Source: a virus. Taken from it: 20,459 bases of DNA. The notes under the pieces were generated by a model that had not been told where the DNA came from, ran no database searches, and was given only the letters and a program-made list of their open reading frames with translations. This document shows, piece after piece, positions 6,824 through 13,017 of this stretch. Made by a program: the position numbers and the translations under genes. Within the stretch, counting starts at the first letter, position 1. Every line of letters begins with the position of its first letter. Location: positions 1 through 20,459 of IMG/VR virus record IMGVR_UViG_3300023174_000755. One strand, written 5' to 3'.

Positions 6824-6969
6824 TGGACAACAAAGATGAGTTGATGTTTTTTGCAGGGCTCGCATTGATGGGTCTAGTTGCGCGCGGAGAGGCACCAAGC
6901 TCCGCGTCTCAACAGGCGTGGCAATACGCTGAGTTTATGTTAAACCACAAGCCCGATGAAAAAGTTTAA
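6823..6969 (+). CDS. Small phage protein, unknown
   Basis: A 48-residue ORF with its ATG overlapping the primase TGA (TGATG) and GGAAGGA at 6811-6817. Translation begins MDNKDELMFFAGLALMGLVA and continues SASQQAWQYAEFMLNHKPDEKV. The FAGLALMGL segment is hydrophobic but short and Gly-rich, so it may be a helix of a soluble protein. Known role: none that I can name. The end overlaps the next gene by 14 nt. Confidence 0.6.
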   Translation: MDNKDELMFFAGLALMGLVARGEAPSSASQQAWQYAEFMLNHKPDEKV

Positions 6970-7204
6970 TTTTCGTAGAACCACCCTGCGCAATGGTTTC
7001 ACTGAAATCTTTGGCGGGGTGGGTAACCGACGCATTGTTTTCATTCACAAAGACGGAAAGCCAAGTCATTACAAACGCACTCACATGCAGATGTACCGCA
7101 GGGCCTCGCAGGGGTGGCGCAACCAAACATACGGGCGTTTGTGTGCACTAAAACTGTATGTAAGATTTGGCAAACGTAAACCATCGAGGAGGTTTGGATT
7201 ATGA
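6956..7204 (+). CDS. Small highly basic phage protein
   Basis: An 82-residue, strongly basic protein (Lys/Arg throughout, for example MKKFNFRRTTLRNGF, HKDGKPSHYKRTHMQMYRRA, RFGKRKPSRRFG). Net charge suggests nucleic-acid binding. No zinc-binding or HTH pattern is obvious. The ATG overlaps the end of the preceding ORF and its TGA overlaps the next ATG (ATGA at 7201-7204). The ribosome binding signal is weak, consistent with coupling. Confidence 0.65.
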   Translation: MKKFNFRRTTLRNGFTEIFGGVGNRRIVFIHKDGKPSHYKRTHMQMYRRASQGWRNQTYGRLCALKLYVRFGKRKPSRRFGL

Positions 7205-7533
7205 ATACACCCGACAGGTGGGTGGTAGTCGAGGTAATAGCTGGTGACACGCACCTCTACCGCGTGTTTGGGTGCTGGTATGGCGGGTACGCCGGATCAG
7301 ATTCGTGGCAGATGAATAGTGGCATCGTGGGCGTAGACGAGGAGAAACAATACTACGACTTTCACGGCGCCTCGGGGTCTGTGTACCGGTGCTACAAACA
7401 CAATTACGGCACACACCTGTACGGCACATCGGTGCTTAATAATTTGATCGCCAAGGCAAAGGAGCAGGGCACCACGATCAACATCATGCCGGAAGAAACA
7501 AACTGGAAGGAGTTAGTATGTACCGCACAGTGA
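7201..7533 (+). CDS. Phage hypothetical protein
   Basis: A 110-residue ORF with GAGGAGG at 7186-7192. Aromatic-rich first half (DRWVVVEVIAGDTHLYRVFG, WYGGYAGSDSWQMNSGI) followed by YYDFHGASGSVYRCYKHNYG and a helical end. The pattern of DRWVV, WxGGYxGxDSW and SGS-Y-C resembles an unassigned protein frequent in phage genomes; I know no characterised member. No membrane segment. Confidence 0.75.
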   Translation: MNTPDRWVVVEVIAGDTHLYRVFGCWYGGYAGSDSWQMNSGIVGVDEEKQYYDFHGASGSVYRCYKHNYGTHLYGTSVLNNLIAKAKEQGTTINIMPEETNWKELVCTAQ

Positions 7534-7676
7534 AAGAGTATGAGGAAGCAGTTAACCGCACGCCAATGACCGACGAAGAGATCCGCGTAATGATTATCAA
7601 TATGAATAAGACCAACCAAATGTGGAGCATGCGCGACTTTGTCAGAACAGTTGAAGAACATCATGGGATAAAATAA
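7518..7676 (+). CDS. Small protein with shared DEEI...HGIK tail
   Basis: A 52-residue ORF starting in the end of the previous gene (16-nt overlap), with AAGGAG at 7507-7512. The C-terminal half, PMTDEEIRVMIINMN then MRDFVRTVEEHHGIK, is related to the tails of the proteins at 7906 and 8304 (DEEI or NEEI followed about 20 residues later by FARAIERRHGIK). This looks like a small helical module used several times in this cluster. Function unknown. Confidence 0.65.
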   Translation: MYRTVKEYEEAVNRTPMTDEEIRVMIINMNKTNQMWSMRDFVRTVEEHHGIK

Positions 7677-7909
7677 TGAAACGCAAAATGATTGACCCGC
7701 CGAGCGGCTGGAAGTATGGCTTTCCAAAAGAAATCCCCGAGCACATCGACAACACCCTGCAGTGGCTCATTGAGAACGGCTATCCGGAACAGGAGATCAA
7801 ACGATTGGGCGACAGTTTTTATGTGCGTGGGTGGTGGGAAGAAAAGCACGAGTACGAGGTATGTAGTTTAGAAGAGGCCGAAGAGTTTGCAAAGAAGAGG
7901 AACAAATGA
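7676..7909 (+). CDS. Phage hypothetical protein (YGFPK type)
   Basis: A 77-residue ORF in TAATG overlap with the previous gene. It begins MKRKMIDPPSGWKYGFPKEI, continues LQWLIENGYPEQEIKRLG and ends with an acidic-basic helix. The PPSGW-YGFPK opening and WLIENGYP motif are familiar from unassigned phage proteins; I cannot give a function. Its stop overlaps the next start (ATGA). Confidence 0.7.
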   Translation: MKRKMIDPPSGWKYGFPKEIPEHIDNTLQWLIENGYPEQEIKRLGDSFYVRGWWEEKHEYEVCSLEEAEEFAKKRNK

Positions 7910-8307
7910 ACGCATACGAATTAGCAGACTTAATGTTTGATGTAACAGACTGCGAAACTAGCGAATATTATCAAGCAGGAATGATGCTACGCCAACAAGC
8001 AGACCGCATAGCGGAGTTGGAGAAAGCATTTATTAGTCAAAGGGTAGAAGCGTATGCTAAAAGCCTTACCGATAGAACTAAAGCAAGTGCCATAGCTAAA
8101 GTATTAAATGCTAAACCAAAAGATATTTGGACTGTTTGCTTGGATTGTGGCAAAAGGGTTACAGGGGATTCCATTCATACTTGTTCACCTCAAATAAAAG
8201 AGTTAAGTGATGAGGAAATAATGAATTTGTATAAAGAAACCAAAGCTGATAATGGTGGGATTAGGGAATTTGCTAGAGCAATACTAAAGAAAGCGAGTGA
8301 AAAGTGA
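7906..8307 (+). CDS. Phage protein with CxxC zinc-like motif
   Basis: A 133-residue ORF coupled by ATGA, with GAGGAA at 7897-7902. Residues 20-50 look coiled-coil (MMLRQQADRIAELEKAF). A CLDCGKRVTGDSIHTC segment (about residues 80-95) could bind zinc through three Cys and a His. The tail, LSDEEIMNLYKETK ... IREFARAILKKASEK, is related to the proteins at 7518 and 8304. The middle is much more AT-rich than neighbouring genes (codons such as AAA, GCT, TTA dominate), suggesting recent acquisition. Function unknown. Confidence 0.75.
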   Translation: MNAYELADLMFDVTDCETSEYYQAGMMLRQQADRIAELEKAFISQRVEAYAKSLTDRTKASAIAKVLNAKPKDIWTVCLDCGKRVTGDSIHTCSPQIKELSDEEIMNLYKETKADNGGIREFARAILKKASEK

Positions 8308-8507
8308 ACAAACCAAATTATGTGGCAGAGGCGCCGTACCAACCCGGCTACGAGGACGCAATTATTACGGAATCTAGGCCAGTTTTATACGGAATCTACA
8401 AGTCAAAACCCCTTACAAATGAAGAGATTACCGGAATTAGAATGCAAACAGAAGGTGACGCGTTGGCATTCGCCCGCGCGATAGAACGGAGGCATGGAAT
8501 CAAATGA
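8304..8507 (+). CDS. Small protein with NEEI...ERRHGIK tail, GTG start
   Basis: A 67-residue ORF starting at GTG 8304 inside GTGA, overlapping the previous stop. The first half is Pro/Tyr-rich (APYQPGYEDAIITESRPVLYG); the second, PLTNEEITGIRMQTEGDALA then FARAIERRHGIK, is the clearest version of the tail shared with 7518 and 7906. The stop overlaps the next ATG. No known function. Confidence 0.65.
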   Translation: MNKPNYVAEAPYQPGYEDAIITESRPVLYGIYKSKPLTNEEITGIRMQTEGDALAFARAIERRHGIK

Positions 8508-8695
8508 AACGTAAAGAAAAAGAATTTAAATTTAGGATCCGAACACTCAGCGAGAACGAGGACGGCTCGGCTAATTGTGAGGTGGACATGGACGACTACA
8601 CCAAGGGTAAACTAATTGAGATCGGCGTCATATCGATACTAAAAGAACACATTGCACAGGAGAAAATGAAAAATGCCAAAGAAGCCTCCGTTTAA
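8504..8695 (+). CDS. Small phage protein, unknown
   Basis: A 63-residue ORF with ATGA overlap and GGAGG at 8488-8492. Basic N-terminus (MKRKEKEFKFRIRTLSENE), acidic middle (CEVDMDDYTKGKLIEIG) and a helical end. The last 23 nt overlap the next gene. No family recognised. Confidence 0.65.
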   Translation: MKRKEKEFKFRIRTLSENEDGSANCEVDMDDYTKGKLIEIGVISILKEHIAQEKMKNAKEASV

Positions 8696-8906
8696 AGTAG
8701 TCTTTGATGAGGGTGTGTTTGATGATCTTGCAGAGGACGCAGACCTGACACAGGAAGAGCTTGACGCGTTTATTGCCGGCATCTTTGAGTTGGCAGAGAG
8801 CGGAGAGATAATCGATTACTCCACACCAGTCGAAGAGCTATCCGAAGAGGAGCAGGCGGAGATTATCAGCATGCTTGAATACAAACAAAAGAAGACGAGG
8901 CACTGA
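8673..8906 (+). CDS. Small acidic phage protein, unknown
   Basis: A 77-residue ORF starting within the end of the previous gene; AGGAG at 8659-8663 precedes it. Very acidic, with two helices (LTQEELDAFIAGIFELAESG and ELSEEEQAEIISMLEYK). Strong negative charge could suit a DNA-mimic or protein-binding role, but there is no direct evidence. The stop overlaps the next ATG (TGATG at 8904-8908). Confidence 0.7.
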   Translation: MPKKPPFKVVFDEGVFDDLAEDADLTQEELDAFIAGIFELAESGEIIDYSTPVEELSEEEQAEIISMLEYKQKKTRH

Positions 8907-9460
8907 TGAAAAAATACGACTACTACAAACTAGACGTCGGTTTTTATCCAGACGTGATGAAAGTATGCTTTTCAAACACTGTATTCCAGCGAATCCTAAA
9001 AGACCACAAGGTCACGATGAAGGCCGAGGCCTTGGACATCGGCGTCGCAGAGACGCACCTAATCGGTGACGGGCAGGACGCGTTGGTTATCCTCGTGTTT
9101 AACTTGGAGGCACTCACCGACGGCATCGACGAGGTAATCGGCGCGATTGCGCACGAGGTTAGCCACGCAATTGATCACTTGGCAGAATACATTGGGGAAG
9201 ATGATGGCATCAAGGGGGAGACGCGCGCCTATCTTAGCGAGTCACTGGTACGACAATTGTTTAAGATAACGATGGCGGAGAAAAACAATAATGCTAGAAA
9301 AGCAGATCGAAAAATATCTCGTAAAAAAAGTAACCCAAAGCAAGGGGCTAACGTTCAAGTGGATATCCACAGTGACGGGGGTGCCGGATCGAATAGTGTT
9401 TCTGAACAATCAGGTCCACTTGGTGGAGCTAAAGACGGAAACCGGCCACCTATCGCCTAG
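8906..9460 (+). CDS. HExxH metallopeptidase-like phage protein
   Basis: A 184-residue ORF. Residues 80-110 contain HEVSHAIDH (His83, Glu84, His87), the HExxH zinc-peptidase motif, followed by GETRAYLSE, where Glu105 is a good third zinc ligand. This arrangement fits the zincin-type phage proteins often called putative metallopeptidases; substrate unknown, cytoplasmic because no signal peptide is visible. After about residue 126 the sequence becomes low-complexity, basic then Gly/Ser-rich, exactly where the VRR-NUC gene begins in another frame (170-nt overlap). The true functional end may therefore be near residue 126, with the rest being run-on after loss of a stop. Family call moderate, catalysis unproven. 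Confidence 0.75.
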   Translation: MKKYDYYKLDVGFYPDVMKVCFSNTVFQRILKDHKVTMKAEALDIGVAETHLIGDGQDALVILVFNLEALTDGIDEVIGAIAHEVSHAIDHLAEYIGEDDGIKGETRAYLSESLVRQLFKITMAEKNNNARKADRKISRKKSNPKQGANVQVDIHSDGGAGSNSVSEQSGPLGGAKDGNRPPIA

Positions 9461-9560
9461 GCAGGTCTTAGTGTTTGACCAGCTAGGCGAGGCTGGCTTT
9501 CCGGTACACATACTGCGCAGTTACGAAGACATTGAGGAATTTTTAAAAAATGCAAACTAA
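9291..9560 (+). CDS. VRR-NUC domain nuclease
   Basis: An 89-residue stand-alone VRR-NUC protein of the PD-(D/E)xK nuclease superfamily. Visible motifs: FKWISTVTGVPDRIVF (GVPDR at 30-34, giving the catalytic Asp), VHLVELKTETG (Glu-x-Lys at 46-48) and HLSPRQVLVFDQLGEAGFPV with the conserved Gln. Such phage proteins are structure-specific or Holliday-junction-type nucleases acting in replication or recombination, and commonly sit next to an SNF2 helicase as here. ATG 9291 lies inside the preceding metallopeptidase ORF; GGAG at 9277-9280 provides a ribosome binding site. The 3' end overlaps the HNH gene by 11 nt. Length matches single-domain phage members. Confidence 0.88.
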   Translation: MLEKQIEKYLVKKVTQSKGLTFKWISTVTGVPDRIVFLNNQVHLVELKTETGHLSPRQVLVFDQLGEAGFPVHILRSYEDIEEFLKNAN

Positions 9561-10065
9561 AAAATTAGCGCATATAAAAAAATATTACGATAACGCACGC
9601 AGTCGAGCCAAAGCATTTAATTTACCATTTAATTTAACAGTGCCCCACCTCGTATCAATTGCACACGATGAATGCCCGATATTTAAAACCCCGTTAACTT
9701 GGGGAGTATCAAAAATGGGTAAAGGCAAAAGACGACGAGACACACCACAGTTAGACCGCATTATTCCTGAACTGGGATATGTAATTGGTAACGTCGCCTT
9801 TCTATCCGGCAAGGCAAACAAAATGAAAGATAACGGAACAATGCAAGAGCATTACGCAATTGCTGACTGGATATGGGAACATACACATGCTAAAGAGAAA
9901 TCAGTTACACCAGTATCAATTATCAATGATCGAAAAAGCCAAAATAACTCAAAATATAGCGTTATTCATGGAACCCGGTCTTGGGAAGACAGCAACGACG
10001 CTAACGATTATCGCGGAGCAGTTCAAGGGGAAAACTCTTATCGTAGCGCCAAAGAGGGTAGCTGA
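9550..10065 (+). CDS. HNH-type endonuclease overlapping the helicase start
   Basis: A 171-residue ORF. Residues 1-111 resemble phage HNH/homing-type endonucleases: a helical DNA-binding start (IKKYYDNARSRAKAFNLPFN), HDECPIFKTPLTWG, then PQLDRIIPELGYVIGNVAFL and SGKANKMKDNGT. The LDRI-GY-GNV-AN-K pattern is diagnostic. The recognisable fold ends about residue 111, and from residue 113 onward the DNA also encodes the N-terminus of the SNF2 helicase in another frame. The last 59 residues are therefore probably run-on without function. The gene is more AT-rich than the flanks. It probably is a mobile endonuclease inserted between VRR-NUC and helicase. Confidence 0.8.
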   Translation: MQTKKLAHIKKYYDNARSRAKAFNLPFNLTVPHLVSIAHDECPIFKTPLTWGVSKMGKGKRRRDTPQLDRIIPELGYVIGNVAFLSGKANKMKDNGTMQEHYAIADWIWEHTHAKEKSVTPVSIINDRKSQNNSKYSVIHGTRSWEDSNDANDYRGAVQGENSYRSAKEGS

Positions 10066-11227
10066 AACAGTATGGGACACGGAGGCCAAAAAATGGGAAC
10101 ACCTAAAAAATTTAAAGATAGCAAAGATACTCGGAACACCGAGTCAACGGTTGACAGCGTTGAAGAGTTCTTCGAACGTGTACGTAGTCAATCTCGAGAA
10201 CTTGATATGGTTGTTGGATCAACCGTCAATGCAATTCAACAATCTGATAATCGACGAGTCGAGTCGCTTCAAAGATCCTTCGACAAAAAGATTCAAGACC
10301 TTGAAAAAACACTTAAAGAGCTTCGAGAGGCGTATTATTCTGACAGGCACCCCTACCCCCCAGGGGATGAGTGATCTCTGGTCCCAGGTGGGTATATTGG
10401 ACTTAGGGAGCCGTTTAGAGACGTCCCTGACCCGGTTCAGAGATAAGTACATGGAGCCGGACCAAGTCAACCGCCATACACGGGTGGTATATAGCTGGAG
10501 GATAAAGAAAGGTATGGACAAAGTAATTCAGGACAAGATCGCGGACATTTGTTTTAGTCTAAAGGCCGAGGATTATTTGACACTACCAAAATTAACCAAA
10601 CTGTATCACAAAGTAGACATAACCACCGCAGAGCGTAAACAATATGACACACTTAAAAAAGACATGGTATCCGAAATTGAGGGAGAGACAATCACTGCCC
10701 CTACTGCGGCCGCGCTTGCAGGTAAACTCCTGCAATTTACCAGCGGGGCAATTTATTCCGAGGACGGTGAGTGGCACGAAATCCACTCGTCTAAATTGGA
10801 ATTTCTTGAGTCGATCTTGGAGGAGTCCTCGTCCCCGACACTTGTCTTCTATCACTTCAAACATTCATTACAGCGTCTTCGACTCAAATTTCCGGAGGCT
10901 GTCGTGCTTGATGATTCCAACATACAAGCGTGGCGTGATGGTAAGATCAGAGTTATGCTGGCGCATCCGCAATCTGGAGGCATCGGCATTAACCTCCAGT
11001 GTAATGTTGGAGAGACAGCGCAGACCGTCTGGTATGACCTGCCGTGGAGTTCAGAGAACTACATTCAGGCAAACGCACGAATCTACCGCCAAGGCCAAGA
11101 GAAACCTGTCATTATCCACCACCTAGCCGTATCTAACAGCATTGACGAGCAGGTAATTAAGGTATTAGACGGAAAAATAAATTTGCAAGATGCCCTGTTA
11201 AACGCCCTAAATTTTGCATTAGTATAA
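9887..11227 (+). CDS. SNF2-family DEAD-like helicase
   Basis: A 446-residue superfamily 2 helicase of the phage SNF2 type. From ATG 9887 the protein begins MLKRNQLHQYQLSMIEKA, the expected Q-like start. Motif I is EPGLGKT (29-35), motif II is IIDESSRFKD (DESS in place of DEAH, at 123-126), motif III is LTGTPTPQG, and motifs V-VI are GGIGINLQC and QANARIYRQGQEKPV. It likely moves along or remodels DNA in replication/recombination with the neighbouring VRR-NUC nuclease. An in-frame ATG at 9860 is possible but adds no conserved residues. The first 179 nt overlap the HNH gene, and the last codons (FALV and stop) lie in the promoter-like motif at 11213-11224. Confidence 0.92.
   Translation: MLKRNQLHQYQLSMIEKAKITQNIALFMEPGLGKTATTLTIIAEQFKGKTLIVAPKRVAETVWDTEAKKWEHLKNLKIAKILGTPSQRLTALKSSSNVYVVNLENLIWLLDQPSMQFNNLIIDESSRFKDPSTKRFKTLKKHLKSFERRIILTGTPTPQGMSDLWSQVGILDLGSRLETSLTRFRDKYMEPDQVNRHTRVVYSWRIKKGMDKVIQDKIADICFSLKAEDYLTLPKLTKLYHKVDITTAERKQYDTLKKDMVSEIEGETITAPTAAALAGKLLQFTSGAIYSEDGEWHEIHSSKLEFLESILEESSSPTLVFYHFKHSLQRLRLKFPEAVVLDDSNIQAWRDGKIRVMLAHPQSGGIGINLQCNVGETAQTVWYDLPWSSENYIQANARIYRQGQEKPVIIHHLAVSNSIDEQVIKVLDGKINLQDALLNALNFALV
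11213..11224 (+). promoter_or_regulatory. Phage promoter-like motif, copy 2 (region-4-like gene)
   Basis: TTTGCATTAGTA followed by TAAT, so the extended motif contains a perfect TATAAT at 11223-11228. It overlaps the stop of the helicase and ends only 9 bp before ATG 11234. If TATAAT acts as the -10 box, transcription would begin at about the start codon and the next gene would be leaderless; no ribosome binding site is visible there. Confidence 0.65.
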
Positions 11228-11233
11228 TTACGT

Positions 11234-11545
11234 ATGAAGAAAATCACAATATACAAAATTAGCGCAACAGCCCCGCGACTCAGCGATGAGGATCCGGACC
11301 CAATCGAACAGGATGAGAGCGAGGGCATCTCCTCAAATATCATTGAGGGGTGGTTACCTTGGGATCCTGAAGATATTTCTGACATACGTCGACTGATCTC
11401 AGATAAGTTGCCGCCTAAGCAACAGTTTATTATCGAGTCATTTTTAGACGGCATGACGTACACAGACGTATGTGTAACAGAAAAATACTGGCGCTATCAT
11501 TTTGCTAAGGGCATTGAACTTATTAGGAAGGAACTAAAGCTATGA
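11234..11545 (+). CDS. Sigma region 4-like DNA-binding protein
   Basis: A 103-residue protein. The first 45 residues are acidic and probably disordered. Residues 47-100 resemble sigma-70 region 4: a first helix DISDIRRLISDKLPPKQQFI corresponding to 4.1, then FLDGMTYTDVCVTEKYWRYH and AKGIELIRKEL as the helix-turn-helix of 4.2. This is the part missing from the sigma-like protein at 3055. Region 4 normally binds the -35 element and the RNA polymerase beta flap. The gene has a copy of the repeated promoter-like motif at its start, so it might be made in a feed-forward step. Alternatives are an ArpU/RinA-type phage activator or a generic HTH regulator. HTH call good; pairing with the 3055 protein is inference. 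Confidence 0.7.
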   Translation: MKKITIYKISATAPRLSDEDPDPIEQDESEGISSNIIEGWLPWDPEDISDIRRLISDKLPPKQQFIIESFLDGMTYTDVCVTEKYWRYHFAKGIELIRKELKL

Positions 11546-11742
11546 GCCACTTTATTGTAGAGTATTTATATGATGGTCGTTACATGATGGAGACACTGAT
11601 GGGCGTCGAAGACATTGACCTAAGCCACAAACGTTTTAAAGATCTAATGGGCGTCTGGCAGTGCGAGACGATGGACGAGGTAACTACTATGCAGACACAT
11701 TTAAGGGAGATGAGACGTGAACGATCCAGTAAACAAGCCTAA
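11542..11742 (+). CDS. Small phage protein, unknown
   Basis: A 66-residue ORF with ATGA overlap to the region-4-like gene and AGGAAGGA at 11525-11532. It starts MSHFIVEYLYDGRYMMETLM, a short beta-hairpin-like opening, then has a helical basic end (LREMRRERSSKQA). The last 26 nt overlap the DUF3310 gene. No family recognised. Confidence 0.65.
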   Translation: MSHFIVEYLYDGRYMMETLMGVEDIDLSHKRFKDLMGVWQCETMDEVTTMQTHLREMRRERSSKQA

Positions 11743-11920
11743 ACACTACACTGAACACCCTAGCGGTGTGGAGTGTATACAGATCACCGAACACATGGGT
11801 TTTTGTTTGGGTAATGCAGTGAAATACATTTGGCGCGCCGATCTTAAGAATGATGCAGTGGAAGATCTACGTAAGGCGCGTTGGTACATTGACAGAGAAA
11901 TTGAACGGAGAATAAAATGA
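11717..11920 (+). CDS. DUF3310 (SaV-like) phage protein, GTG start
   Basis: A 67-residue protein matching DUF3310, a small family widespread in phages near nucleotide and replication genes. Motifs: VNKPKHYTEHPSGVECI, ITEHMGFCLGNAVKYIWRA and DAVEDLRKARWYIDREI. Family function is not established. The start is GTG 11717, supported by GGGAG at 11705-11709; no ATG is available in frame. The stop overlaps the next ATG (ATGA). Length is typical for a stand-alone DUF3310 domain. Confidence 0.9.
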   Translation: MNDPVNKPKHYTEHPSGVECIQITEHMGFCLGNAVKYIWRADLKNDAVEDLRKARWYIDREIERRIK

Positions 11921-12075
11921 TTACAGGTATTGGAGTGGCGCTAATGATTACAGGCATACTGGCATACAGCGTGGTAGATAATTTTAAACCGGAATGCGCG
12001 TCTTGGAAACGAATAGTTATCAATTACATTATTGCATTTGGCGCCATATTAACACTCGCGGGGTACCTAGTATGA
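11917..12075 (+). CDS. Small double-pass membrane protein
   Basis: A 52-residue ORF coupled by ATGA. Two hydrophobic segments: ITGIGVALMITGILAYSVV (about 2-20) and IVINYIIAFGAILTLAGYLV (about 33-52), separated by a short polar loop with Lys/Arg. Probably an inner membrane protein. The first nine codons are duplicated: ATGATTACAGG occurs at 11917 and again 27 nt later at 11944, giving MITGI twice and a possible second start. Stop overlaps next ATG. Confidence 0.65.
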   Translation: MITGIGVALMITGILAYSVVDNFKPECASWKRIVINYIIAFGAILTLAGYLV

Positions 12076-12311
12076 TCCAAGGATTAACCATAACGGTAGA
12101 TTGGGACACGGCCGATGCAATTATGGAGGCACACTTACTAGACACGTATCACTCGCTAACTGACAACATAAAGGTTTTAAAGTCTAAGAAGAAACTAAAA
12201 GACTTTGAACAAGAAGATCTAGAGCAGTTTGAGCGCGTGCTCGAAAGCATTGAAGTTGTTGGCTCGTGGTACGTGTTTGACTTTGATAAAAAGAAACGGA
12301 AGAAAAAATGA
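12072..12311 (+). CDS. Phage hypothetical protein
   Basis: A 79-residue ORF with ATGA coupling. It starts MIQGLTITVDWDTADAIMEA, has a helical Lys/Glu-rich centre and ends in a poly-basic tail (DKKKRKKK). The opening GLTITVDWDTAD resembles small phage proteins of unknown role. The in-frame start at 11994 used by a longer reading lies inside the membrane-protein gene and is not preferred. Confidence 0.7.
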   Translation: MIQGLTITVDWDTADAIMEAHLLDTYHSLTDNIKVLKSKKKLKDFEQEDLEQFERVLESIEVVGSWYVFDFDKKKRKKK

Positions 12312-12601
12312 ATCTATGGAGCGAGTATGATCGGTTTGAGTTGGAGCAAGACATCATTAAGTGCGCCCAGGTAGAGGACTACCTAGACGAGTTCTTACGG
12401 CAGTACTTAGACAAGGCCGAGCATATGTCAGAGGACGACGTGTATAACTACATCAGTGGAATCAAGTATGCCGCAAAACTTCAGAATCAACGGCTGTGGG
12501 ACGGCTTTGAGCAGATGGTGCACAACGGCCACTTTGCACAATTAGATAAATATAAACCAGATGTAGACGTAGAGCTTAAAATAAAGAAAGGCAAAAAATG
12601 A
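12308..12601 (+). CDS. Phage hypothetical protein
   Basis: A 97-residue, mostly helical protein with ATGA overlaps at both ends and GGAAGA at 12298-12303. Acidic helices (FELEQDIIKCAQVEDYLDEF and DKAEHMSEDDVYNYI) and a basic end (LKIKKGKK). No domain recognised. Confidence 0.7.
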   Translation: MNLWSEYDRFELEQDIIKCAQVEDYLDEFLRQYLDKAEHMSEDDVYNYISGIKYAAKLQNQRLWDGFEQMVHNGHFAQLDKYKPDVDVELKIKKGKK

Positions 12602-12813
12602 GCAAAGAATTACTTGATGATTTTAGTGTTACGTTAGAAATGACAGTCCGAGATATTAATATATTATTAAACGCGCTTAATTTACCAGCGCAGACTCCGG
12701 CCACTACCGCAATTTATTTTATAAACAACATTCAAAGCCAAGCAGGTCCACAGGTTGAGCAGGCAAAAAGAAACCTAGAGGCCGTTGAGAAAGCGCAAAA
12801 AGATGAAACTTAA
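12598..12813 (+). CDS. Small helical phage protein
   Basis: A 71-residue ORF starting in ATGA. Predicted helical with MTVRDINILLNALNLPAQTP, then a spacer ATTAIYFINNIQSQ and a Gln/Lys/Glu-rich tail with coiled-coil character. The sequence resembles small phage proteins beginning with an LxLT-V-x-NxLLxAL pattern, which are unassigned. Its end overlaps the next gene by 11 nt. Confidence 0.65.
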   Translation: MSKELLDDFSVTLEMTVRDINILLNALNLPAQTPATTAIYFINNIQSQAGPQVEQAKRNLEAVEKAQKDET

Positions 12814-13015
12814 AGATTTGTTAGACCGGGCCGGTATCCGTAACGATATAGACAAGGCACTGGCGGACAAAGAGGCGGCCAAGGAGAAGCAGATCCAGGA
12901 AATGGCCGGGGCAGTAACCCGCCTAATCATCAACGAGTCAATTAAAGAGGCCAAGGCTCGCGCTGCAGAGCGTGACAGGCTATTAATTAACCCGGATGGG
13001 GCGGAAAAGAAGTAG
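12803..13015 (+). CDS. Small charged helical protein
   Basis: A 70-residue ORF starting at ATG 12803; a TTG start at 12785 is also in frame but sits only 3 nt after its purine-rich box. Almost entirely helical and charged (RNDIDKALADKEAAKEKQIQ, SIKEAKARAAERDRLLI). Ends directly before the promoter-like motif at 13018. Function unknown; ribosome binding signal weak, so coupled translation is likely. Confidence 0.6.
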   Translation: MKLKDLLDRAGIRNDIDKALADKEAAKEKQIQEMAGAVTRLIINESIKEAKARAAERDRLLINPDGAEKK

Positions 13016-13017
13016 AT

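Noticed and set aside
10072-10374. A 100-codon ORF inside the helicase gene in the HNH frame, coiled-coil-like in appearance
   Set aside because: It lies wholly inside the well-supported helicase, has no ribosome binding site and follows the HNH stop in the same frame; charged codons of the helicase in this frame explain the look.
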